The notes below the pieces were generated by a model. The model had not been told where the DNA came from. It saw nothing but the letters and a program-made list of their open reading frames with translations, and made no database searches. Positions 20,505-30,497 of a DNA stretch of 64,000 nt are shown piece by piece (position 1 is the first letter of the stretch; every line of letters starts with the position of its first letter). Source of the stretch: Brachionus manjavacas (lineage: Eukaryota; Rotifera; Eurotatoria; Ploima; Brachionidae); assembly GCA_019054805.1 (NCBI GenBank), contig JAHQIY010000006.1, positions 5,394,001 to 5,458,000 of the forward strand. The letters are read 5' to 3'. Position numbers and translations under genes: made by a program.

Positions 20505-23100
20505 TTAAGGATATAATATGTCATGAACAATTTTGCTGTCAAACATCTTAATATTCTGATTTTCCACTAATTGATTTAATTTAAATGAAAAATTTTTTCT
20601 ATGTGAAAAAATATTTTCACATTTGTATTTGAGTTGAGTTGTTGTTTTAAGCTTGGAATAAGCGATTATCGAATCTGTTTGAACCAAAGAAATTTTGTTA
20701 GTAATGGACGAAACGTAGATAAAAGAAAGCATGTTGCTTGAACTAGCAATTTGAGTTTCATCTTGTTTGTTAGATGATATTGGAGAAGCGTCAAGAGCCA
20801 ACTCGAATGCCTGATTCGCATTACATTGATGTAGATCAGCTTCAGATGACGTGCCTGTTTCAACCAAATTAAGACTAGGAATTTCACTGCAGTAATAGCC
20901 TAAATGAAATATTCGAATTGGTTCACCAAGATCAAAACATAGGTAACCTCTTGAACAATTAATTACAAAAACCTGACCCTCTGGTGTCGCCAAGACCAAC
21001 TCGTCATTCCCGTCTTTCTACAAAACAATTTGGGATTTGAAAATTTTTGATTTTTTTTAACTTACATTTATGTCCACTTTAAAATAGCTTATTACCAAAG
21101 CATTGATGTTCAAATGCCACAAAGCTGTTTTTTGGCTAACTGACACATTTGGAGACTGTCTATAAAAAAATATATCACCATTCATAGTTAGCATGTAACC
21201 GTAATTATCTGAGCCATTAAAAGCTATATTTGTGACTAGAAAAGTTTGAATTGTTGCTTTATCTATGTCTTGGGTGTTCAAATCGGTAAAAAAATTTACA
21301 CATTCTTCTATTAAGCTGTTCGTTCTATGTCTACTGTTTGATAAAATCAAAGATTTTTGAATTAGATCACTAAGTGAAGAGGTAGATGAAGAATTTGATT
21401 CATTAGATTGGTCAGAAGTCTGTGTTGGCTTGCACACAAAAGCAAATGCACCTGGCTGGGTTACTAGTAAGTGTTTGGCATTTGATGCATCTTTTAGTAC
21501 ATGAAGAGAATTGAGCTTGAAAATAAGTTTATTTTAGTTAAAAAAAAAGTAAACTTATAAGCTTACTTGATCCGGTAATTCCCATGTTTGCTCGAGTATA
21601 AATTTTCCGATGTCTTGAATTGAATAATTGTAGCTAGTGCTATTCAAAGTGCCTGTGGATGATTTAGTATTTATGTTACTGAAACTGTTGCTATTGATTC
21701 CCGAACTTGCTGGATGATTAGTATTTTCCCATTTAAAAACTCTTATTATTCTATCTGTGTACCCAACTATCATTCTTTTAACTCCGTTATTATCTTTAAT
21801 TTTTTGTAGTTAAATAATTGCTTTAAAAATAAATTTTTAGTTTACATATATCATCAATAATTAGAATTTTGGGATTCAAGAGTAGTTTTTTCTGATAGCG
21901 TAATGTCAAATCAAGCTTCCAATCACTTGGATTTGATTTTGCTGAAGAAATGTCGCTCGCATATCGCTTCTTTGAGTACACCTAGGTTGAGTTAAGTTTT
22001 TAATTTTTATTAAATTATTTGGGACTTTTTTTACTGAGCTAATTGTAAACAAATATACGTATCCAAGTGCGTCATGGACAATCAACATTTTAGTATCATT
22101 ATCTGTGATGTTATCGCAAGCCATGCAAGTTATCTTTTAAAAAAAAGCCAATATGAAATCAAATAAATTATTTATTTGATGAAAATTAGTAATTTTTACA
22201 CTTCCAAGTGGTTTTGAGTTTTTTAGCCATGGACTTGCTAAAGAGCCTTTGTAGATCAAAATTTCACCGTTGATTGTTCCTATTATTAATTCATTTTTCT
22301 ATTTAAAAAAAGTAAAGATTAAAATATAAAAATTAAGGGTTTATTAGGTTAAAAGAATCATTAAAATTAAAATTTTAAGGATTTTTAGAAATGTTAATAA
22401 GTCAATAAAAGCCTTGACAAAAATATTTTAAAAAATAAATCATTAAGATTTTGATATTTAAATTTTTTTCGAAGAAAAAAAAATTCAAATAAAAATGAAA
22501 AAATTCAACATTTCAAAAACATACCATTTTAATTAAATTTTTTCTTAAAAAAAAAAAGATTGTTTAAGAGTAAACTTAGTGAGATGAATAATTCCTTTTG
22601 ATTTCTAATTTTATTTTTTTTAAATAACTCTCATTATTTTCATGTTTTGTCATGAGGTTGTGATGTTTTTTTCAATTGAGCCAGTTCAGTTCAAAAAATC
22701 TTTAAAACTTTTATGAAAATTTGTGAATATGCTCGCTTAAACTTTTTTAATTTTCGCTAAAAATGAAATAATTATAAGAATTTAAGGTAACTTAAAAAAA
22801 CTGATGATAAAATATTATTTGACTCAATTCAATTCACGAAAAGCTTTTGTCAATTGTATTTCTTTGGCCTCATTCTAGCTGATTTCTTAAATCAACTAAC
22901 CAAAAGATTAAAGTTAAATTTCTGATAATGCCTGATTTTATTTTTAGGTATAAATTTTCGACTTGGTCTTGGCATACATAAAAAAAACTTACGTTATCTT
23001 GATTTATATCGTCTATTAAGATACATTGTGGATAAATAGCATGAGAACCAAAATCATGTTCAACCTGCGAATTGACGCTTATGCATCTACACGAATTCAT
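20505..23100 (-). CDS. ITFG2: KICSTOR complex subunit ITFG2
   Basis: Seven exons: 22993-23100, 22200-22298, 22035-22133, 21846-21981, 21567-21793, 21066-21515 and 20505-21017. They sum to 1632 nt, 543 residues (human 447). Signature stretches match human ITFG2 in order: HAIYPQCILIDDINQDN, KNELIIGTINGEILIYKG, the ITCMACDNI region, RMIVGYTDRIIRVFKWE and NDELVLATPEGQVFVIN. ITFG2 is a beta-propeller FG-GAP protein. With KPTN, SZT2 and C12orf66 it holds GATOR1 on lysosomes and restrains mTORC1 when nutrients are low. I chose the ATG at 23100 because MNSCRCIS aligns with the human N-terminus; an in-frame ATG at 23133 adds 11 residues. Extra length is in Ser/Asn-rich loops between blades. Intron 1 is 694 bp, the rest short. 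ITFG2 is missing from flies and nematodes, which helps place the organism. Confidence 0.9.
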
Positions 23101-23331
23101 ATCTATTATTTTATAAATCAATCTTATAATCATAAATCATAAGTTATTTTGTAAAAAAATTTAAATTGGTATTGAAATTCAAAGACTTTGCAACAAAAAA
23201 TTTCATTTTTCGTATCGCATCTTATTGCAATACATTTGATTAAATTAAATTTTTTTTCATTTTTAATTTTTATATTTATTAAGATAAATAATTTATCTAT
23301 TCTTTGGCCTTTATATTATTTTTTTGTCATA

Positions 23332-25093
23332 TTAACTTCTTTTCTTGAATTGATTTAAAATAAATTTTTTAAAATTTTCAAAATAATCGTTTTCGATAGA
23401 GTTTCTTAGTTCTTCAAAAAAATCAAAATAGTTTGAAATGTTATGGCTTAAATTAAAAAAAATAATTTTCAATCTATTAAATTATTTTAAAAATATTACA
23501 TCATTAATATTGTTTGTGCACTTATTTCTTTAGTAAATAACAAATGATGAATGTAGGCTCTGGTGAAATTTCTACAGGAATAACAGGTGCAGTCTCTTTT
23601 TAGTTGACTAAAATCTTCGGCAAATTTTTTATCATTCAAGTCAATTACTAAATCTTCTTGATTTAATTTCTCGGATTCTGGATCATCTAATTTAATTTTT
23701 TTTTTCGAACCTTCATTCTCTTCAATGTCATATTTCACGTCTTTAACTAAATCATTCTTAGGCTCAAAAATGGAAGCGTATCCTTTTTGCGTGATTATAT
23801 AGGGATATGTGCCTGTAAAGATATCAAAGCCTAGTTCAACTGCTTCAATTACTTGATCAGGTCTTGTAGGAAGTGAAAAAACTTTAAATTTATTTTCTTC
23901 TTCATTCGAAACACCATTCTTAAATTCTAAACGATAAAATTTAAATCAAAATTAAAAAAAAAATACACTACATCTGATATCTGAATTATTTTTTTATACT
24001 TTTGAACATCGCTTATTGTTAAACTTGTTTTGTCTCTCTCAAACCCATGGTAAGTTGATCCTTGGGAAAAAAATTAAAATCATTTTTATTATTCTCTATA
24101 TAAGCCTAAATTTTTAATTCATTTATATATATATATTATTTTAAAGCACTAATATTTAAAATCAAAAATAATTTTTTACATTCTTGATTTTTAAATTTTA
24201 TAAAAAGAATCAAGGATGTACTTAAAAAAAATAAAAACTTAAATAAAGTTAATTAGTGTTATAAAAAAAATTTTAATTATATTTTAAATTACCATTAAAT
24301 TTATAATTTGAGGTTTTTAAGTGCTCGGTAAAAAAATTCCTATTTTCAATATCGCTATTTCCAACAAGCGGCATAACAATTTCTCTATTCTTGATTTGAG
24401 TTTTAATTTTTAATTATCCCAGTTTAAAAAAATTTACTAGAGTTTTTTGTCTTTCTTCATCAAAAAACCAGTCAACAAAACTTTTTGTTCGCTCCATTGC
24501 TTTTCTAATCTGTTTCTTTGATTCAACAGGTTCATTGCAATCATCATAGGGACACTCAACAATATCGAAATGAACGTTTTTTATAAAATCATCAAACATT
24601 TGAGATGTAAGAAGATTTTTTCCTCTTTTGGACCAGATAGCAATTTTTTTGCCTTCATTATATCCATTTTTATAAAATTTAGAATTATCATGAATAGACA
24701 AAAAAGTTATATAATCTTTCATTACGATGAAATCGCCAAATGATTTTCCCATTTTTATCAAATTATCTTTGCTCTCAATTCTTAAATAATTTTTAGGTTG
24801 AAATATTTTAATTTTTAAATTAATTACAAAGTAGAAAATGGAATCTCGACTATTTTAGGTATGTTATTTATATACTTGAGCAAATCATTGGTGATGTATG
24901 GAATAGCTCCTTAGATTAAGTTTCATTTAAGTAAGGCTCTAGACAAGCAACAGAAAAAATTACCAGTCGACATAAAAAGAGTGCATGTGGGCGTTTTGGC
25001 CAGTTTATTTGAATCATTTTCTGAACAAAGTTTGCCAAGTCGCTCCAAACAATCAATACCTCGCTTGGTATGCTTTTGAATTTCGAACCTCAT
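23332..25093 (-). CDS. QTRT2: Queuine tRNA-ribosyltransferase accessory subunit 2
   Basis: Seven exons: 24964-25093, 24828-24909, 24438-24780, 24293-24389, 23972-24060, 23500-23918 and 23332-23446. They sum to 1275 nt, 424 residues (human 415). QTRT2 pairs with QTRT1 to swap guanine-34 for queuine in tRNAs with GUN anticodons; it acts in the cytosol and on mitochondria. Family landmarks: TLFMSTGAIPYITNDLL near the N-terminus, YITFLSIHD, KVFSLPTRPDQVIEAVELGF, DIFTGTYPY, and the zinc site CTCYSCRNFTRAYIHHLL followed by LMIHN (C-x-C-x2-C...H) in the last two exons. As in other QTRT2 proteins the catalytic Asp pair of the QTRT1 type is not evident, fitting a non-catalytic partner. An acidic Glu/Lys-rich insert precedes the zinc site. 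NDUFA5 ends only 160 bp upstream on the same strand. Confidence 0.92.
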
Positions 25094-25252
25094 CTAGAGA
25101 ATCTATTAAGAGCCTGTATAAATTTTGTTCGGATGCCAAATTACTAGCATTTAGGACATAAAAAGAGAGTCAATTTTTACACATTTTTATTTTAAAACTA
25201 TTTTGTCTCTAAATAAAGTGAAATTTATTTGGCAAATTAGAAAAGAAAAAAA

Positions 25253-25609
25253 TCAAGCCATTGGCCACTTCCATTGGTCTTTTGGTGGTTTGGCAATTAA
25301 TGGTTCCCACGGCTTCCATTCAAGCATCTTTCTAGAAAGCACTAGTTCATATTCGGCTTGTTTGATAACTTGTTCAATTTGACCACAATCGATTTTCTTT
25401 TCCAACTCAACCGGGTCTTGGATTGTCTTTACCAAATTAAATCGGTTCTCGACTAATTGTTTGGTCTGTTGCTTGTACACAGCGCTATCAGGCATTTTAT
25501 TCAAAGATTTGAGAAGCTTTTCGTACAAAACTGTGAGAGAATGATGCGGATTTTTGCTTACGGCCAAGCCGGTAAGCTTAGTCGACTCTTTAATGACCTT
25601 GGATGCCAT
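25253..25609 (-). CDS. NDUFA5: NADH dehydrogenase (complex I) subunit A5 / B13
   Basis: Intronless 118-residue protein (human 116) with the human pattern throughout: TKLTGLAVSKNPHHSLTVLY at the N-terminus, CGQIEQVIKQAEYELVLSRKM, and the diagnostic end EWKPWEPLIAKPPKDQWKWP. It is an accessory subunit of the matrix arm of mitochondrial complex I and has no cleaved presequence in the family. It sits in a tight minus-strand row with QTRT2 and ITFG2 downstream and CK2 alpha upstream. No obvious anomaly. Confidence 0.96.
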   Translation of the reverse strand: MASKVIKESTKLTGLAVSKNPHHSLTVLYEKLLKSLNKMPDSAVYKQQTKQLVENRFNLVKTIQDPVELEKKIDCGQIEQVIKQAEYELVLSRKMLEWKPWEPLIAKPPKDQWKWPMA

Positions 25610-26167
25610 TTTCTAAATAAATTAGAGAAATGATCTTACTGACCAAAAACTTCAGATTTTTAGGTCTGATAATCGGGATAGAAAAAAAATTTTTTTTTTT
25701 AATTTTTATTTATTTTTGTGACCTTCAAAAAGAAATATTTCAAAAAATAAAATTTCCCATTTTTTAAAACAATTTTTCTCCAAAAAAAAATAGAAAAGAA
25801 ATAAAAATAGACAAATGTTTGTTCCGAACAAAGTGAATTAATCGATGAGCTTAATGCTTACATGAAATTAAATTTGGTGCATTGCAGAAGCGGGACCTTA
25901 CTTTAAATTATACAAGTCTCATTTATCTAGGCTAGTATTTAAGTCCGAGCATTGTTAGCCTTTATTTTAAATCGCCCCTATTTGAAAAAAGAATAAATTA
26001 AATACATTTAGCTCAGACAAAAACTTTGAAAATTTTCCAAAGTTGGTTCCCGAAAAATACAAAAAAAAAACTAAGATTAAACAAAATAAATGAAGAGAAA
26101 AATTAGATTGTTTTTTTTATTTTTCAATTTTAAAATATTTTTTTATCTCTTTTTTCCTTAGTGTTGT
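25610..26167. other. intergenic spacer, no gene seen
   Basis: AT-rich spacer between the CK2 alpha stop and the NDUFA5 start, both on the minus strand. It presumably holds the CK2 polyadenylation site and the NDUFA5 promoter. No element recognised. Confidence 0.5.
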
Positions 26168-27737
26168 TTAAATGTCGTTTTCGTTATTCGTCGAGTTAGA
26201 TGCTGAATTGGCGACGATTCCTTTAAAAAAATTAAAAATCTTTAAATCATTTGAGTTGGCGCTTTTCAGCCGAAATTTAAACGCTTGACAATTTTTTCGG
26301 CTTCCTTATTTTTAGACAAAATTTCATTTTCGAGCTTAAATTTCGGCTCAAAACCCATTTAAAATGCCCAATTTTGCGTGACAATAATTTTTTTCCTCAT
26401 ATTTTTTAAAAATAAAAAACTAACTTTTAATTACCTAAATTGCTGGTAGCGTTCTCGGCATTTTTTACAACAGGATCTGAAAAAATTTTGAATAAAAATT
26501 GAAAATGAAAATTTTTTTTTCTCTATTAAAAAAATTACAAAAATAAGGATGATCCATGGCCTGTCGAGCGGTCAGTCGTTCAGCATGATCGTACTTAAGT
26601 AATTTATCCAAAAAGTCAATAGCCTCGGCACTGACCAAGTGCTGATTTTCACTATGCGTAAAGCGTTCCCATCTTTTTTTCGAGTGTCGACCAAGTATGT
26701 CATTAAACCGAGGGTCCAACTCGATATGATACTTTTCGATATACTCAAACAATTCGTCAGTACCGAGCACTTTGGCAATTCTAACTAGCTGATCGTAATT
26801 ATCGTGTCCGTGGAAGAAGGGCTCCTTGCGAAATATTAAGCTGGCCAGCATGCAGCCAAGACTCCACATGTCCAGCGAGTAGTCATAGTATTGATAGTCG
26901 ACGAGCAGCTCAGGACCCTTGAAGTATCTGGACGCGACACGAACATTATATTCTTGACCTGGGTGGTAAAATTCAGCAAGGCCCCAGTCAATCAGTCGCA
27001 GCTTAAATTAAAAATTAAAATATTGATTAGAGCTCATTTGGGCTCTTTTACTCGTTTATTCTCATGATCGATCATAACATTGTGAGGCTTGACGTCTCGA
27101 TGCATTATACCCATGCTGTGACAAAAATCCAGAGCCTTGAGCAGCTCGAACAAGTAAAAACGTATGTCAAAATCAGACAAGGTCTGGTAAAACTGCTAAA
27201 ATAATTGGTCTTAAATTTTTTTATTCCGGAAAATTTTGCCAAAAAAAAACACTACTTTAAAATCAGTGTTGTTGACATATTCCATTATTAGAGCTGGAGT
27301 TCTTGACTTGTAAATAAATTTGAAAATAAAATTTGATATTTTTTTTTTTATTAAAATAAAAAAAATTACTATTGGGTCCTTGACGACATCGTACATGGAA
27401 ATAATGTTGGGTCCACTGCGCAAATTGTGCAGAATTTTGATCTCTCTTTTGATTTTCTTTTTTTTAACTGGCTTTTGTGGTAAAAATTAGTGCAAACCTA
27501 GGGCATATAAAAAGACATGGTCACACATACCTTAAGAATTTTGACAACTATTTTTTCGTTATTGGTTACATTGACGCCTTCGAATACTTCGCTGTACTTT
27601 CCGCGGCCAAGTTTGCGCACTATTTGATAGTCGTCCTGGTTGCCCCACTCGACCACATGCGATTCGTAGTCCCAGTACTCGCGAGGCTTGTGTGCGTTTA
27701 CGTCCGCGTAGACGCGTGATTGACTCGGCGTTGCCAT
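26168..27737 (-). CDS. CSNK2A1: Casein kinase II catalytic subunit alpha
   Basis: Seven exons: 27531-27737, 27370-27471, 27256-27306, 27052-27195, 26539-27001, 26435-26476 and 26168-26220. They sum to 1062 nt, 353 residues (human alpha 391, alpha-prime 350). CK2 is a constitutively active Ser/Thr kinase that phosphorylates acidic sites in nucleus and cytoplasm as an alpha2-beta2 tetramer. Seen: N-terminal [19 protein letters not shown], which supports the active conformation; Gly loop [11 protein letters not shown] with the CK2-specific [15 protein letters not shown]; basic cluster [11 protein letters not shown] for beta-subunit and acidic-substrate contacts; catalytic [14 protein letters not shown] instead of DFG, typical of CK2; then [17 protein letters not shown]. 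It ends in a short Ser/Asn-rich tail. Codon use is richer in G/C than in most neighbours. Alpha and alpha-prime cannot be distinguished in an invertebrate. Confidence 0.96.
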
Positions 27738-28390
27738 ATAATAAAAATTATATTCAATCTAAACCGGATGGGAAAATTTAGAATAAAATGTTCAGGTGGA
27801 CAGCGAGACCGCTTCGCCTTTTTCATTCAACTGATAACTTAGACACAGCTTAATTTGTTATCTTAATGCTTCGATTTAAGTTTCATCATATATTCAAAAA
27901 TTTTTATTTTCAACTTTACAAATTTTAACTCAGTGTGTTGTGTGCAAGCATAGACTCTGTTTTATTTTTATTATTTTTTTTCTAGTTGCTAATGCGCTAT
28001 CTTTACATAGGTTTAATATGTCGCTTACCAAGTACTTTATTTGAACATATTCGTTCAAATATATGAAGCTAAAATCTAGTTGAAATAATTCGGCATATTA
28101 TTCTCGACTTGCAATCATCGCGATGCATTCAATTATGTGATTGAATTAATGAGTAAGTTGAAAATTTGTCTTAAAAAATTGAATGCGTGCAAATTTGTGC
28201 ACATTTTAACTAATTTTCATCTTAACTTTTTAACTTAATTTTAAAAAATTTAACATTTTTCTCCTACATAATTTACTTTACTTAAATTTTTTTAAATTGA
28301 AAAAAATTAGTATCATAGACAAAAAAATAAACAAATAGGGTTAATAAACAAACAAAATAAAAAGCTGATTGAAACTAAGTTTGGTTTACA

Positions 28391-28740
28391 GGCGTCCAAA
28401 ACGCTGCTTCTTGCCAAACAACAGTCTAAAAGAATATGGAACTTAAAGAAATTATTTAGTGATGAAAGAAAAAGAATATTTTGAAAATAAATTAATTTGA
28501 TGAACTTTTTTAAATTTTAAACTTCAGAAAAAATTAAATAATGATACAATTGTGGAAATATTTATTTAATTTAAATTTGAATTTTTGGTATAAAAAAAAC
28601 TTCTTATGGAAAATTTGTTCTGCTCAAGAAAAAATTATCTCAACTTCTGTCTAGCAATAGATTCAACTCTTTTTCTTCTCCCACTTGTCTCACGAAAAAT
28701 TACTTTTGAATCAGAAATTATTTGATTCCAAGGCAAAAAA
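28391..28740 (-). other. possible exons of an unrecognised short secreted peptide gene
   Basis: On the minus strand, after an acceptor-like tttttactag, about 28740-28635 reads LPWNQIISDSKVIFRETSG, then RRKRVESIARQK. A second GC-richer island after cttttag, at about 28432-28391, reads LLFGKKQRFGRL, then stop. A join from RQK to LLFG would be in frame but needs a weak gt donor (gttgag). RRKR, G-KK and RF-G-R are processing and amidation motifs of neuropeptide precursors. No signal peptide exon was convincingly linked. Speculative. Confidence 0.22.
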
Positions 28741-29608
28741 ATGAAATAATTTTCTAGTAAAAAGGATCACAATTTTTCTTCTTCAGATGAAAATAGAAAA
28801 TAATAAAAAGAAGCTTATTTTAAACGAATACTTGAGAACAAAGTTAATTAAAAAATCAATATTAAATTTGTTATTTTATTTTTTTAGAATTAAAATTGTG
28901 ACAAATAGAAGATATCTTATAAAAATAAAAAATTTATATGATAATTTCTTTTCCTCTTTAGTTATTGTCATTTTCTTCTCACCAGTCATAATTGGAAACA
29001 AATTTGAAAATTTCTAATTTTAACACCGGTTTTATCAGGACGTGAATGAAATTTTCTAAAAAAAAATTCTCCATATTATCTGATTTGTTAAAAAAAATAA
29101 TTAAAAAAAATGAACCACAATTTTATATCTTAAAACCATTTTTAGGAAAAAATTCTAAATTCGAATTAATTAAATTTCTAAAGCATTTTTCCTCTTCTAA
29201 ATCCATTAATTAAAAAATTTCCAAATCAAAATAAAGTCAGTATTTTTATTTATATATTGTGATGATTTAGTTTGTCATCACAATATTATTTAAAAATACA
29301 AATTTTTAATAATTGAGATTTATTTCCAATAAATAGATTATAAAAAAGCGTCAGAAAAAATTTCGAACATTAAATAAACTCTTTGAGAACAAAAAATAAT
29401 GAATATCACTTGAAATTCGAGCGTCCTCTTTAAGTTTAAAAAATTATTATTTCAAAACAAGTCAAACATTGTTAATAATAAATTAATAATAAATGCTATT
29501 TTAAAAGTCTTTCAATCAATGATTTAACTGTAAAAATACTTTAAAAACTTTTTAAATTTTTAAATTTTAGCCTAAATTAAACAGTCTCCAAAGATCAAAG
29601 TTAACATT

Positions 29609-29638
29609 ATGGCAATTTTATCCAAGTTATCCCAAAAG
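29609..29638 (+). other. possible short coding exon (MAILSKLSQK) with splice donor
   Basis: ATG in an otherwise featureless region opens ten codons that end exactly at AAG|GTAAGC, a good donor. An acceptor tattttag follows at about 29672. None of the downstream frames gives a recognisable protein. It could be a small or decayed gene, or chance. Confidence 0.15.
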
Positions 29639-30497
29639 GTAAGCTTTGTTTAAATTGTTTCCTATTTTAGAAAAATCAATTGGATTAACTTTTTTGGTAA
29701 CAAGCTCAAGATATTTGCTAGGATTTACCAAACTTAATAAACCATTTAAAAAATTTACTAAACTCTTCAATAATCCCAAATTTTATCTCCATCCTGATCT
29801 CCAAAGCTCAAAAAAAATTATGTTGATTTCTCAGATTTTCTGCTCTTAATAAAAGAAACCTATTTTCATTTGATTTAAAAACTAAATATTCGAATGAAAT
29901 AATTCAAGCTGAAAAAATAACCGCAATTAAAATTGTTGATTTTTCCAAAAGATAGATTGATTGAAATATCTTAAGCCTTATCGAAAGAGAAATTTTAAAA
30001 AATATTTTTCATGAAACTTATTAGTCAGAAGGGATTAGAGGATGATTAGTTTTTAAAGAAGAATGTTCATATTTCTTAAAATAATTGATAAAAAAATCAA
30101 TCATCAAATTTTTATTTTTTAAATTAATTTTAATTGTTTAAATGGATAAAATTCAATAGAAAAGAAAATTATCAATTAAATATGTGGGATGCTTTTGAAT
30201 GTTATTCTGACTATTAAAAATTAATTCTACATAACAACTGATCTCATTAAAATAAAATTAAAAAAAAGACAATTAAAGCATCAAAATGGACTTATTAAAT
30301 AATAATTTTACATATTTTTTTATTCTTAAATTTATCTTTCGTTCAATCGGCTTTTTGTTTTGGAATTTTTTAAAAATAAATCTAAAATAACCAAAGTTAT
30401 GTTTTATTTGAAACACTTTTAAAATTATATTTATTTGAAAAATATTAATAATTATTTATCAAAAAAAATTCCCTATTCTAATAGTTGCATTCCAAAA

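Larger units (their letters stand above)
27738..30497. other. 2.8-kb intergenic region with only weak exon-like islands
   Basis: AT-rich region between divergent CK2 alpha and PIGT. Two unusual islands are listed separately: minus 28391-28740 (possible peptide exons) and plus 29609-29638 (a short ATG exon with a donor). The 76-codon frame at 28787-29017 is composed of A/T-driven codons and looks like chance. Confidence 0.4.

Noticed and set aside
28787-29017. 76-codon plus-strand frame
   Set aside because: Composition of Lys, Ile, Asn, Phe codons only, as expected by chance in AT-rich DNA; no splice or family support.
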